From Kryptolebias marmoratus (Eukaryota; Chordata; Actinopteri; Cyprinodontiformes; Rivulidae), in contig NC_051431.1 in the NCBI RefSeq assembly GCF_001649575.2, positions 14,964,125 to 15,028,124 on the forward strand: a DNA stretch of 64,000 bases, given 5' to 3'. The notes below the pieces were generated by a model. That model made no database searches and was not told where the DNA came from. It was given only the letters and a program-made list of their open reading frames with translations. Shown one piece after another: positions 11,780 through 24,782 of this stretch; the first letter of the stretch is position 1; every line of letters starts with the position of its first letter. The position numbers and the translations under genes were made by a program.

Positions 11780-12147
11780 TCCATCCATTTTCTTTAACCA
11801 CTTCTTTCCGGGTCGTGAGGACCTGGTGTCTATCTCCAGCCATCACTGTGTGAGAGACAGGGGTCACCCTGGACAGGTAACAAGTCCATCACAGGGACAC
11901 ATAGAGACAAATGAGACAAACAACTATTCACACTTTCACTCACACCTAGTGACAATTTAGAGTTACCAACGAACCTAACATGCATGTTGTTGCTCTGTGG
12001 GAGGAAACTGGACTATCTGGAGTAAACCCACGTGTGCACAGGGAGAACATGTAAACTCCACACAGAAAAGCCCCAGATTGGGAAGAGATCCTGCAACCTT
12101 CTTGCAAGGAGGCAACAGCTCTAACCACTGCCCCACTGTGCCACCCA
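11780..12147 (-). mobile_element. tRNA-headed SINE with GGAT tail (minus)
   Basis: The insertion is bounded by identical 11-bp direct repeats (11769-11779 and 12148-12158). Read on the minus strand, it starts with GGGTGGCACAGTGGGGCAG and a tRNA-like promoter region. It proceeds through a body with ACATGTTCTCCCTGTGCACA and ends in GGATGGA units. The order of blocks equals that of the SINE at 60427-60772. SINEs are transcribed by RNA polymerase III and copied by LINE enzymes. Intact flanks mark this as a complete insertion. Short frames inside are not coding. Confidence 0.88.
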
Positions 12148-12158
12148 AAAATGAACCA
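12148..12158. repeat. Target-site duplication, right
   Basis: Exact copy of 11769-11779. Confidence 0.85.
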
Positions 12159-12204
12159 GTAGAAGGATTTAAATTAACTACTGGATTCATATGTACATAT
12201 GGCT

Positions 12205-12435
12205 GACTGATATTTTGGAATCATCTTGATTCAAGATGGTAACTGAAGATAATTGACCTTAACAAACTCAAAAATGGCTAAAACCCTGTCAGTTTTACAG
12301 ATATTGAGCTAAACTTTGGTGTAGTAGGAGCTCAGAGACAGTCCCAACACATACTCTGAGTGCTAACACATTGATCAATATTTTTTTTTGAAGTTTAGCA
12401 CTGTTGGAGTCAACCCTGTCTGTCTGAGAAAAAGA
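12205..12435 (+). repeat. Family A repeat, copy 1
   Basis: It shows the family landmarks in order: TTGATTCAAGATGG, CAAAAATGGCTA, CAGTTTTACAGATATTGAGC, a TTTGGTG(T)AGTAG block, ACACATACTCTGAGTGC and GGAGTCAACCCTGTCTGTC. It is about one internal unit long, without the family 5' or 3' end. Confidence 0.8.
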
Positions 12436-14411
12436 GAAAAGACAAAATAAAGTTCTATTGCTTTGAATTTGTGTAAAATCCTGACCAATGTCAGTACAAC
12501 CTGCTTTATTAACTTGAGAGACAAATGACTGGCTTGGATCACTTTTTTTCCCAAGCGATATGTACTGCGCTTTCCTTTGATCTCTGATTGTTACATCTTA
12601 TCACCCTCTATCCATTTAAATTCTTTTAATGAGCTCACACACATCCTCTTGGTTTATCAGTCATCCCTTTGCCGGAAAAGGATCCCAGCATGAAATGAGA
12701 GACAGGAACAAATAGTTTGATTGGCTGATTAGTACTAAATGAAAACCTGATTGGTTTATTAACATGTTGATAAGAGCTGAAGAGCCTCTCCTACTGGGCG
12801 ACAGAGCTCTGAATGAGCTTTCCTTGGCTTCAGCACAACTTTTTGACAAAATAAATACACAGTCAATCTTTCTGGTCTTGCTTTGAATATGTTCTGCTAG
12901 TGATTAATAACAGTTTACTGAAATAGCTTTATCAAACCAACTTTCTATGAAATAAAAACAAACAAATGTATCAAATAACCTTATTAACTGCTGAGAATGA
13001 TAAACCCAAATATTCTTATTAGACTGGAGACACACAAAGGGTTAACAATTATAAATTAAATATGTGAAAGTTTTTGGCAGTTAAGATGTACAAGGATACA
13101 CAACAGTACATCTACTTGCTTTTAGTCAGAAGCTTGCAACAGAAAAGTTGGTTTCTTAAAAAAATACAACTGTGAAATGGTCATGGTCGTCAATGTGCCC
13201 CCCTCCCTCAATATTCTACACAAATTTGCAATCAGTGCTCTATAAAGCAGCACGTTTCTAACCCAGTCTGTCTCTCTGTGGCTGTGTCTCACTAAAATCA
13301 CTGCCATTTTAAAAAGACCAAACTGTAATAAAATAATGATCACTGTTACTAACGCTCACTTAATGAGCATGAGACTCAGGGGCTTTTCAAGTATGAGCCA
13401 GCACCCGCTTGTATTTAATAAAATGTCAACCTTGCAGAGCTGCCTGGGTCCTGCTGACTGTTGCAAAGGAAGACGGAGCTGTGCTGTCTCTGCCGTGGGA
13501 GAGATGGTCTCAGCCCTGGAGCAAATACAACTATCTGCTGGGCAGAGAGTAAACAAGACTGGTGCAGTGCAGCTTCCTCGGAGACATGAGAGAGCAAGCT
13601 TTATCTTGTGGCCAAGAGTGTCCCTAACCGGGCAAAGACCGGCTATGGTGAATTCTGCAGAGCCGAAGGAAATTCTCTGAAATGCTGAAGGCCATAATGT
13701 AGGCGGAGCTTATTTTTGTACTATAATTTATAGTAAAGTACTGAGGTCTAGTATTAGGTGAATTAGATGTGCCAATTAATGTTCCAAGCTCATTTAAAAT
13801 GTATGTTTCTGTCTTTTTAGAACGTTTTGGTAAAAAAAAATAAAAAATAAACAACTTATCTTTTTAATGAACGGAGATGAGTTTTAACTAAGTGCATCAT
13901 CTAGCTGGTTTTTTTTTTTACTTTTAAGTCAAGACATCCTCTAAAAAACAAGTGTTCTAACCACTGACCGTATGGTATAATACTAGACCAAATGTCCTCG
14001 CTTTATCTTGTTGTTGGGAGCTGAAGCCTGTAGGAACTGGTTTACAGGAGCTGCCATCTTGTATGTTTGGAACCAGAGTCTGTGCAGAAGACATGTGAGA
14101 CTTTAAGTCCTGCCTACTTACCCACATACAATTGGGTTGTTACATGATCTTCTTTTTAAGCATGAAATAACTAATTACAGCTAAACACAGTAAAACAAAC
14201 AAATATTTGAACATAGAGCTGCAAGATAGGAACTATGTGTATTATTAATAGTCAACACCTGACTAAATTTTTAATAAGGGGAAAGTCCTGTTTATTTACA
14301 TGGAGGAGGCAGAGTTTAAAACTTGTATTGGAACCAGCCTATGGGGACAGTGGTCCTCTTTGGTTAATGGTTCTACATAAGTTTGCTACACAGTTGACCA
14401 GGGTCAACACC
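12436..14411. other. Anonymous stretch
   Basis: No supported gene. The overlapping open frames at 13336-13680 (+) and 13356-13597 (-) lie in a slightly GC-richer patch with no recognisable domain. Poly-T/A runs occur at about 13830 and 13910. Confidence 0.45.
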
Positions 14412-14960
14412 AAACTGCTGGGTTAAAAACTTCCCAGTCTGTAACTCAGCACTGGGTCAAATTTGGACCGAGCCAACCCTGGGTAGTTTAATGCAGCAGG
14501 GTTAGGTTATTAGTTTGACCCAGCATATTGGGTTAGGTTTTCCACCCAAAATTTTGAATAAAATGACTAAATTGTTGAAGTTAAATTGAAAAGGACAACA
14601 AAAAAGTCTGAGTTATGAGATAATTACAACTTGGGTTGGTGCTAGATAGCTAGACTGCTTTTAGCATCAGCTAACTCACACTATTTAATGTTGGTTTTGA
14701 AAACCAGATTTACTTTCTAGTGCACATTAAGGTAATTCACAAAGCCAACCAGGTTAAACAGCTTCTTGCAAGTTGTTTTTGGACTTATTACATCCTAAAG
14801 CAGAGGTCCAGTCAGATTTAATTTGGTCAACTCCTGGCTTAAAATGGCAGACTGAAAATGACGTGGCCCATCTCCAACCTAACCACTGGGTCTACCAACA
14901 CGGCCTTTGAGCCAACAGCTTTAACCCAGCAACTGAGTTATGAAATGAACCCAGCAGTTT
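14412..14960. mobile_element. MITE-like palindromic element
   Basis: Perfect 13-bp terminal inverted repeats bound the block: AAACTGCTGGGTT at 14412-14424 and AACCCAGCAGTTT at 14948-14960. Looser inverted matches continue inwards (CTGTAACTCAGCACTGGGT against AACCCAGCAACTGAGTTAT), and CTGGGT/ACCCAG motifs recur throughout. There is no coding frame. A clear target duplication was not found, so the superfamily stays open. Confidence 0.75.
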
Positions 14961-15997
14961 TTAGTGCATAGCCTATTTATTTTTAACCTGACTAAAACGG
15001 TCAGCCTTTTCAGCCAGAACTCAGAGCTGATTAAAATTCCAGTCAACTTTACCTGAATTAATACTTGACAAATTTATATACAAAAGCCTTTTGGACGTAG
15101 GTGATAATGATAATCACTGCATACACGTCCAGATTTTAGAGCACAATGCTTCTCTGAAAGATAGTTATCTTTTGTCATAACTTGTACTTTTCTTTTTTTT
15201 GTAAGAAGCAGCAAATTTTCAAGCCTGTCCTCAGGCCATATTGCTCTGACGGCATCAGTCCAGCTTTTTTTCAGTCTCCATTCCCATTAACATATATGTG
15301 ACTGATTGTTTTAGTATCTTATTTTACATTAGGAGGGCCTTGGATTCTCTTTGATCATTTATTAAGCATGTAAGAACAACTGGAACTAAGTGCTGCTACT
15401 TTCATCCGTGGACCGATAAGGGCAAAGTAATTCTTGGATTCAAAGCCACACTTCTCCACAGCTCTGAGCACAGCAGCCTATTTAAAACTCTATTCCTCAT
15501 TCTGCTGACAGTTATCCTTACACATTAAAAACCATAATCCATCATTAGTGATTGAGGCTGTTCACTTTAATAAGGTCTTTTTTTCTTCTTCTTCTGGGGA
15601 ATAGCTTTTGTAACTGGCAGCAAGTTCTCTGAAAAGTGTCACTTGAGTTGCAAGTACCTGGAATTGATAGTGACAATGCTTACACATCACATTAGTAAAA
15701 TTATACCCAGCTGTTTTCTTTCTGTCTGTAAAAATAAGTGAGTACAAATCTCGATTGATTATGGCACTTGAATAGAAGTGAGTGAATCACCAAATGCTAC
15801 TTCAGTTTGCTTCTGTGGGACATAATATTACAAACATTTCGGTAAGCTTTTGCCACTGGGTGAAGTGTAGGTAGGGGTTTATTTCAATGTTTTTCTAAAC
15901 AAAGCTAAAAACTGAAGCTTCATTCTCTGGTGTCAAATAAGCAGTTAATTTTTTTTAATCATATAAATTATTGATCACAAATTAAGTCAATACTTAA
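14961..15997. other. Anonymous AT-rich stretch
   Basis: I see no gene and no recognisable repeat, only short T-runs at about 15190 and 15578. Confidence 0.5.
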
Positions 15998-16450
15998 AGG
16001 GATAGCTCAGATCTTTTAAAGTGGGGTTCTGTGAAAAGGTTATGAAGAAATAACATCCTACCTGTTTAAGATAGCTCTTTTAACTGTGACAGTTTGGAGA
16101 AATAGCATTTATTTGGACCTGACTGATAAGCTAACAGAGTCTGCGCTGGTAAAAGTTTCATGACAACAATATTCTGACATACATGATATGATATATTTCT
16201 GCTTGAAGTGCCAAAGGCTGCACAAAAAGTGTAACAGCTGGCTGCTGCAAAAACACAGCAACCACCTGTAGCATTGTAAAACACCTGGAGTTGCTTTAAA
16301 ATAGAAAAAAAAATAGTCTTGAGCCCACTCGTACCAGCTGTTAGCTGATCAGTCTGATCAGAATTAAACTTGAATTCTCCAAACGTTTGTCATGCAAAGA
16401 GTTATCAACAAAAGGTAAGATGTTGTTTAAAACCTTTCCACAACCATATT
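15998..16450. repeat. Long-inverted-repeat element, copy 2
   Basis: The left arm (from about 15998) runs AAAGTGGGGTTCTGTG, AACATCCTACCTGTTTAAGA, CAGTTTGGAGAAAT, CTGATAAGCTAACAG. The reverse complement of 16310-16440 gives GGAAAGGTTTTAAA, AACATCTTACCTTTTGTTGA, GTTTGGAGAATTC, CTGATCAGCTAACAG. The arms are therefore inverted copies over roughly 130 bp. This is the most complete of the three copies and defines the family. No coding capacity is visible, and the short minus frames inside are not credible. Confidence 0.75.
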
Positions 16451-18674
16451 TTGCAAATATGCAAAGTATCACTTTGAAGCTGTAAATTACATAATAATTC
16501 CTAAATAATTCTACCTGAGAATTTTGACTTGTGCACTTGTCAAAAAAAGTTGTATGTACATTGATGGGATGTGTATTTGTAATGAAATAATCTGTAAAGT
16601 TGCACACCCATACACAAAAACGTACATGGGTGTTTGTTGTGACCATCTGTTTACAGATACAGAACAGAAATCTGTGAGTAAAAGTCAATAATTAAGTTCA
16701 CACCATCTGTTTAATCCCAGAGTTATGAGTTCAAATGTTGACCCTCTACAACTGAAACTTAATGTAGTTATGATGCAATTCTAAATCAAACTGTCCAATT
16801 AGTGGGCAGATGGTTTTGTTGCCTATAGTTCAGCTGCAGGTTCTGAAAGGAAAGTTGACTTTTGAGGATGGAAAATGGTACAAGCACTTTGAGAACTTAT
16901 TTTATTTCTTGATAAAAAAACAGAAGTCGTCCAGCTGCTTTTAATTGAACTTGTTAGGATCCATATGCCCTGCATGACTGAGAACCTATACCAGGGTATA
17001 ACAATATGACTTGGGGATGAACAGTTTGCAAAGTAAGACAGAGACAACATTTGCTCTTGTAACTTCAAGACACAAATCGTGTGACTTTGAGAGCTAAGTC
17101 TTAAACCCAGGTCTTTTCTTTGTATCTGCAAACAGATGTTATTTTAAAGTCTATATTTACAGTGTCTTTATCTAATCTTTCGAAATATGCAAAGACTTAA
17201 ATTTAGCTTTTCCGGCATTTTCATGGGTTGAAAAAGTAAGATTTACAAGTTCATGCTAAGGATTCATCTGTGAACATAAACCTTAGGCCTCCAATCTTGA
17301 TAACTCTAATATGAGTTTAAATACATAACTAATTTCTGTTGTTAGTGAACAGGACTTTTTTTCTTTCCTTTTTTTTAACTTTTACAAAGTCTCTCTTACA
17401 GGATAAGGATTTTATGAGACAGCCTCAAATTAAATGCACAACAGCACACTTTGTCTCATGTTTCTAATATAGCGCAGGATAAATCCCAGAGTTTTCGACC
17501 GTGGAGCTTAAGAAGTCCAACAAAAGCATTAACGTGTTTTTTGTGGCAGCTATTATCAGTGCACTGTACGTACCAAAGGACCATTCAGGCAAGAGGATTT
17601 CTTTGAACAAGCCTCTTATTCCTACTTATTCACATTTTTTCTTTAAGAACATATAGACTGCTGAGGCGCAGCGGGCTGCTGGTGAATGTGGAGATAGATG
17701 GATCTTAAAGAAAGGTGGATGGTTTGACACAATCCTGCTAAGCATTCAGCCTGTTTCTGAGATGCTCGGGAGGGTAACATCTGTCAGGTGGAAGAAGATA
17801 AATCACCTACGAACAAACATGTCAAACTGTCTGTTTTAATTGTTCCTGCAATAATTAATCTTTGATCTCTTCCGTCTTTTGATTTCATGTCTGTTTAAAC
17901 TTTTATACAAAGCCAGTGAATGCCTTTGGGTGTTTAAAAAAAAAATAGGGCCATATTTTTAAGGTATTTTAAGAAAGCAGCCAAACATCTGTAAGTGCCT
18001 AAAATATGTCCTTGTGATTGGAGGAAATAAACTTTTTTAAATGTGGTTGTTCTCACAGATATGTGGAGCACAAACTTGTTAGTGAGGGACAAAATATTTT
18101 TTAAAAGACATCTTCTTTTGCAATAAGGCACATCTCTGAGTAAAAATACCAAATGCGCTTATTAAAATAGTGTTAAAATCAAATGCAAATAAGTAACATT
18201 TGTCCATACTTCACCTTCCAGCAGGTGTTTATGGGATACCCAGAGTTAGTTTTTTTAACCGCCTACATACTTCCACTTACAACCTTGTTTTGTTGCTCTA
18301 AATATTAGATACATTAACGCAGACTGTTTACCCTGAGCATTTATTTTTGTATGTCATTTGTTTATTCTAATATAATAAGTGTTCTACAACCACATTGATA
18401 AAAAAATATATATATATTTAAATCAAAAGCACAGAGATGACTGCCACTAGACTGATGTGCTCCCCCAAACAACGTACTGACTTTAGACGAGGGGACGTGT
18501 TTTGCTGCTTGAGGCTCATTTATAACAATAATGGCTTATTGACTGTTCAAGTAACTGCCTTGTCCAGCTGTACCCCTACAAATGAAAGAAAATCAAGGTA
18601 TTTGTTCGATATTTGGCATTAGTGTAAGATGATCAGTTGAAAAAGTCCAATGTTTCAGTTTTATTTAAGGTTTA
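16451..18674. other. Anonymous AT-rich stretch
   Basis: I see no gene or repeat that I can support. A short TA run lies at about 18407-18418. Confidence 0.5.
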
Positions 18675-19086
18675 AAAGGGTAGTTAAAAAAATCAAAAGG
18701 GAGTTTTTTGTGAATGTTATGAAAAATTATTATCTTACCTCTTTCATTACCTGTTACCACAGCATTTTAAGAAATGTTAAAGTCTCACTGGACTAATGAG
18801 CTAACAGCTAATTCGACTGGGGCCAACTAGCACTTGCAGAGTAGCCAGGGGCTCCTCTAGCAGGAACATCATAATATTACTGCCAGAAGAAACATGTAAT
18901 GTGAAACTGACAGAAGTGTAAATGCTTTTAAAAATAGTGTTTCACAGCTATTTATGCAAGTGCTTTTAAAAAATAAATCCCCACACTGTTATCAGTTTCC
19001 TGTTACACAGCTATTCCTGCAGAAATATTATGATTTTCCCGCATCAGAATTGCTACGGCTTATTTCTGCTGCCCCTATTTAGGCTC
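18675..19086. repeat. Long-inverted-repeat element, copy 3 (right arm lost)
   Basis: The left arm is recognisable (TTATCTTACCTCTTTC, then ACTAATGAGCTAACAGCTAA, then ACTGGGGCCAACTAG). The interior shares AAATATTATGATTTTCC and GAATTGCTACGGCT with copy 1 (AAATATTATGATATTCC, TGTGCTTACGGCTAC at about 2395-2435). The right arm ends in a SINE fragment instead of the expected inverted copy. Confidence 0.6.
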
Positions 19087-19109
19087 ACAAATGACCAACA
19101 GAAAACTTG

Positions 19110-19162
19110 CCCATGCACAGGGAGAATGTGAGCCGGATTTGAACCAGAGACCTTCTTGTAAA
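19110..19162 (-). repeat. Small fragment of the GGAT-tail SINE
   Basis: CATGCACAGGGAGAATGTG followed by GAACCAGAGACCTTCTTG matches the middle-to-head part of the SINE in minus orientation. It is too short to say more. Confidence 0.5.
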
Positions 19163-21534
19163 ACTGACCTCCTTATGAAATCTTTGGAAATAACTAATAT
19201 ATTTAGCTCATTTTGATCATTTCAGTGATCATCTGTTGTTCCTAACTCGCCTCATTTTGTCTGTTAACTTTAGGAATAGCTCTATACAAATAGTATTTTA
19301 TTCATCGACTCATCTTTCATTTCACTTCTCTTTTTTTTTTACCGGCATCACCTGGGGGGTCTGCAGTCAGCATTGGTTTAACAATCTCCGGAGACTGAAC
19401 ACCCCACTTCGAGTCTCTTTCTCTGAAGCCTTTAATCAAAAGACATCCCAGATGAGCCTAATTAGACGACTATCACATTCATCCATACCATTGCTCCCAA
19501 TTCCCTTTCATACACTCTGACTCACTCTGACTCCTCAATAAATTATTAAATTGACACTGCTGTTGAATGGTCCTTACTAGTGAGCTGTCAAACCTGATAA
19601 AACATCTATTTCCTGTAGAGACCTTTTTTTTTTTCTTAGTTTAAAACTGGTGCTCAAAGTTTCCCTACCATGGCTCCCTTGAGAAGATGGAAAATTTTAA
19701 AACACCTCTGCTTCAGCAGAACTACAACAAATTGGGTCAAGTTTATATTTAACTGAAAAGAATAAAAAACCCAAACTTGATTTTGGTGACACCGCAGACA
19801 ATGTTGCTGTTATTAAACAATGTAGACTGATGTTGCAATTTGTAGACTGTCCCTAAACCCTTATGTCACTTCTGGTGTTTACTTCTGTTTCCTCAATAAC
19901 TTCTCCAACAAATCTAAATACAACACTTGTTGCACATAGAAAACAGTCTTATTGCAAAACTGTAGGCATGGTTTTCTAAACTGAGGGAACAGATCTTTAT
20001 TACCCCTGTTTTTATTTGGACCCCTGGCACCTAGCAGGTTCTGTAAATGTATGATATTTCCTTATAATGCATTTAGGTTTGCCCTACAAAATATATATTC
20101 TGTTTTGCTTATTATGGTGCATTAATATTTAAATAGATTTTTTTTTTTTACTTTGTCAGCTTTTTTTTAATTTTTTTATTTTTTGTTTAATGGATGTCTT
20201 TCACATTGAGATGTCTTTCACAACTACTGTCTTCAGGAGAACTCATCCTACATATTTATTTATTTTTTTCTCCTTTGTGGTTTTAGTGAGTATGTGCAGT
20301 GAGTCAAACATTTGTCTCCAAACCTCTTGAGGGTCTGTTCTCTTTGTCCTAATTGTCTAAAAAGCCCACATAGAGCCCCTCTAACCTGGAGGGCAAGTCA
20401 CGAGGATGCGCCAGGGTCCTGTAGACATCTGTTCCAGTTTTGCATTTTTATCTAAAGTTTTACATTCATTTGTAAAAAAGGAAACAGTTCTTTCTTGCCG
20501 GAAAGACACAAAAATCGTTAGTCTATTCCCTAGTCGTTAACAAATAGTTTAGACATTTTCCTGGATGTTCTTAGTCTCATAAGCACTAGTGGAGTTGGGG
20601 AGCTTACAGCTGCCTTACCCGAAACAGCACTTACCCACCTACTGTTTGAATGACCCCTCTTCTTCCTGCTGACACCCCAAATACCTCCTGCTGAGCTAAG
20701 AAGTACTTTACAGATGAGGAACTCAGTCAAGAATGACGTCTTTTTGTACACAGAGCCGGTTTACAGACTAATTGAACTTAATGTGTCTCCATCTCTTTCA
20801 TATATATACATTCAACCTGGCTAAAAGGTGAGGCTCTGTGGAAGGTTATAGCACAAACCAATTATCCTGTTTATCCAAGCTTGATACCAACAGAGATTCA
20901 ATAACATTTTCTTGTTCACAATTTAAGTGGACAAGTTGTTCCCAGATCAAACGGTTTGCTCTTATTTCCATTGGCCTTTGCAGCTATTCAGCTTTTTATG
21001 CTGTTTAAAGTGAGTTACACAGTTTAAAGAGTTTTGTATCTGTGGAGGTGTTTGTTCTCTCTTGACTATAAAATGAAAGGAGCAATTCCCCTATTGTTTC
21101 AGAGCCCAGTTTACCACCTACACAACTGTTTCTAATTCAGTGAATGAGTCTTGCAACCATCATTTAAAAATTAATGAACATTAATACTTGTTGGGTATTA
21201 GTAGTTAATCAAACGCCTCACTATATGACTACAATGTATTTGAGTTTGCAGACATATCTGAAAGAACTGAAGCTGTTGAACATCAGCAAGTAAGATCACA
21301 TGTACATTGACACACAATAAATAGATTAAATATTTATTCTGATAGCTCACTTTATTAGCAGAAGCATTACAATTATTTATAAATGTAAGGAACTAAATGC
21401 CTAGCATACCTTGAAGGAATGCATCTTGCATGTAATGCCACTTTCAATTTTGTTTTGATAGAAAGGGACAGAATTATAGCCAATTTGGTTAAATTTAGTA
21501 AATGAGGTTGTGCACAGTTTTATGTGAGATCTTG
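19163..21534. other. Anonymous AT-rich stretch
   Basis: No gene or repeat I recognise. Long T-rich low-complexity sequence lies at about 20135-20185. The minus frame 20530-20751 has no recognisable motif. Confidence 0.5.
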
Positions 21535-21885
21535 CAAGATGTGTTATCTCTTGGACAATGTGTTAGTAATGATTCTCAGCTACTACCAGGCCAAAATTAA
21601 GTTTAATATCTGTGAAACAAATTGAGTCATAGCCATTTATGTGCTGGGTAAGGTCAGTCAGCTGCCGTGGTTATTTGTAATTGGGTTAAATCAAAAAGTA
21701 CATCCACTGATCACTTTCTGAAAGTTTCACTAAAATCTGTCCTGTGGTTCATAAAATATTTTACTAAAGGAGACAGCCAGTGTTGACTAACAGTTAACGC
21801 CATATTGCAGATGAAGATTTTTCACAATGTCTAGTGCTAAGAGTATATATGTTGGGAATTACCTCTAGTTACTGCTACATTTAAA
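21535..21885 (-). repeat. Family A repeat, copy 2
   Basis: Minus-strand copy. The + strand reads TTCTCAGCTACTACC, GCCAAAATTAAG, TTGAGTCATAGCCATTTATG, then TTTCACTAAAATC and CATAAAATATTTTACTAA, the reverse complements of family landmarks in the expected order. It closes with the start of a second unit (AGAGTATATATGTTGGGAAT). Confidence 0.7.
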
Positions 21886-23263
21886 TGTTTTGTAGGATTT
21901 TATGGAGCCTCTGTTTGCAAAATCCAAAAACAAAAAACAAAAAAACATTGGTATTGTTGTTGTTGTTGATTGTTTAAAAACTCCAGATTATTAATCTTTT
22001 AGTCTTAAAAAATGTTCTTTATTTGGACTTCCTACCCAACTGTAAAGTCGCTCTATGGCATGAAAAATGAGCAATTTCAGAAGCCAGAATGTGATTAGTT
22101 ACAGTTTTTTTGTAGCTGAGATCAGCAGGCCGTGTGTACCGAAGCAATATGCCATGATGATTAATTTGCCATGAGGCTATCTGTACATTTGCTTGTTGTG
22201 GAGTGGTTCCTCTCCATGTTTTGCTTACTGTACCTGTTCCAATGAGTCCCCTTGCAAAATAATTTACATCCATCTTTTTTTGTTTACTTTTTTATGTGTA
22301 TACAAGTGTTTGTTAAGGACATACATCACACTGTATGTGTTTTAAATGACCAGACACATGTACAGTCAGTAGGGAAACAAAAGTAAATGATTCATCAATT
22401 CATCCAAGAACAGATATAAGGTGGAGAAAGTGGGATAGTAGTTTTCCTCAAAGAAAACTTCAAAATGGAACAAATGATTGTGGTGCTAAAATAACATCTA
22501 TCAATACTTTTTAAATCTTCTTTGATTATTTACTGAAGCTTATAATTCTGAGACACACACACAGTTTACTGCTTCAGCCGTGAAACTGCACCTGTCATAC
22601 AGTATGTCACATATGTATAAAACCAGACTACGCATGTCGAATTATGTTCTTTTCTGACAATAAAACCATTTAAAAGTTCCATTCAAACCTAACAGCTTTT
22701 TCAGCACAAGGGCACATGTTTTTGCATTTATTTATCCAAAGCTACGTTTGCATAAATCTGAATGATTTTACATGTAAAACTCAATACATAATGAATGTGA
22801 GCAAAATTGTTGACTTGCTGTTAGAGAAGGCATTTTATGCACTTTTTATGAATAAAAAATCATTTGCTGGGATCTTAATGAAATGTCTGACAGTCTTCTT
22901 TATATATTTAAATCCAAAAAGTACAGTGTACATCAACTCTATTTTTCATCATCTTTTCAGTGCAGATTGTTTTCAACGGGTGGACTAAAACACCGGCCTT
23001 CTTAAATGTGGTGTATTTATTTTTAAATCACTTGTTCTGCTTTTTACCTTCAAGCAAACAGAATTTCCCCAGAAAAGGGGCACCTATAAACAGCTAAAGC
23101 TTGCTGTTGTTGCATTAGAAAGCACACAGTAATAACTGTCAACAAAGTAGTTATAAGAAGTGTAAAGACATTTGTTAGTACTTGTATTGATACTTGGTAT
23201 TGGCAAATACGCAAATATAAGTAGTTGTACCTGGTTTAAAAAAAATGCAGTGCATTCCTAATC
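21886..23263. other. Anonymous AT-rich stretch
   Basis: No gene seen. There is a small GTT repeat at about 21952-21966. The 90-codon frame at 22716-22988 has no recognisable domain. Confidence 0.5.
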
Positions 23264-23421
23264 GTATAGAATTGTATCATATTGTATGATATTACGTTGT
23301 ATCCTACTATATTGTATCATTTTGTATTGTGTAGTATTGTATTGTCTTGTATCGGATAGTGTCATATTGTGTTGTATTGTATTATGCTGTATCATAATGT
23401 GTTGCATAGCATTGTATTAGC
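23264..23421 (+). repeat. Degenerate TTGTA-type pentamer array
   Basis: ATTGTATCAT, TTGTATTGTG and similar pieces repeat irregularly. This is the complementary strand form of the array at 8093-8264. It is a decayed simple-sequence array, not a gene, although it contributes part of a chance frame at 23369-23557. Confidence 0.75.
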
Positions 23422-24782
23422 ACCTTGCCAAAAAGTTAATCAGATAAGATCATCGAAATATTGCAAAAATACTTGGCTTTGCAGTGTTATCCACAAATCT
23501 GACACTACCCTTGTTTACAGGTCACACTCTTTTTTTGCGAGTCAGGCAGTGATGTGACACAGTTCGGGGAAAATGCCTGACCCTGTGTAATGACATAGTG
23601 GCCAATCAGGGAGTCATTTCTCCATCACATGATCACATCCATCCCATCAACATTGGGCTTTCCCAAGGGTTTGTTTCTCTGTGTCAATGTTTCTTTGAAA
23701 GGTGGGAGCAACAGCGTTTTTTAATCATAACATCTGAAGTACGTCGAATGCAGCAGAACTTGAAATTAAAGCCAGGTGAAGATGAAGAGAAGAGGCTGGA
23801 TAATTTGTCTTTTGATCTTGGAGTGTGACATAATGATTACATGCAAATCTGAACAGAACACCAAATGAGATATGTTTAAAGACTGGAAACCTTAAAAAAA
23901 GTGATATGATAGGGTTTGATTTCATACACAAATTGTTAAAATGCCTTTTTTTTTTTTTCAACCAGTCTCTTTAGATTTCTGCGTCAACATTTGATGACTT
24001 TGGTTTAAGCTTGGTGCCAATTTTTCTACATGTGTTAGTGTCTTTGTAATGTCAGGAAACCTAAAATCAGTGATAACAGAAATGACAGTTCCTTCTAAAC
24101 AGGCACAAATTATAGCAGAGTTACCCACAGCATACTGTGTTCAGGTTATCTTTTAAAATAAATAATTGGTGAAAGACGCAAAGAATACACCAATGGGAAA
24201 TACACTACATGCAATGACAAAGAACAGCAAAGCATTTGACATGTTTATATACCTTTAACCAAACTGTTTACTTTTTCTTCAAAGTAAAGGCAATTTAGTT
24301 ATTATCTTTTAGCAGTCTTTTCACTTGCAAAAATGGATGAGTTTGGCAGCATTACTTTTACCTAAACAGAGTGTGAAATTATTCAGAGTGTTTGCAGACT
24401 GAAGTGGCTTTCAGTTCACATTATATAATAAACAAGGGAACTAAACTGATCCTGCTCCGTGTGTTTGGTTTTCTGTCTGTCCTGTGCAGGCTTCATTCTG
24501 TCAACACAGCTGGTCAGATTTACTGTCTGTAGCTCTTATCTGTCAACCTGTCTTTTATTTTATTGTGCAACGAAATGAGTCTACTTTTACTGAAAGTTAC
24601 TTTGACCCTATTTTATTTTATTTTGCCCTTTTTGTACCTGCAGGCATGTTAAGACTTACTCTTATTTTTATTGTATCCAATATGGGGTCAATTGTAGATT
24701 TTTAATGTAACATGACCAAATTAGGTTGATTGCTTTCTGCTGAGTAGGTTTATTGTTAACAAACATAACTAGAACTGTAAAC
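23422..24782. other. Anonymous AT-rich stretch
   Basis: No gene or recognisable repeat. Short open frames (23598-23828, 24484-24705) show no motif and no convincing splice sites on both sides. Confidence 0.45.

Noticed and set aside
13336..13680. 114-codon + strand frame in a GC-richer patch
   Set aside because: Overlapping frames on the other strand are similarly open. No protein family is recognisable, so a coding call would be a guess.
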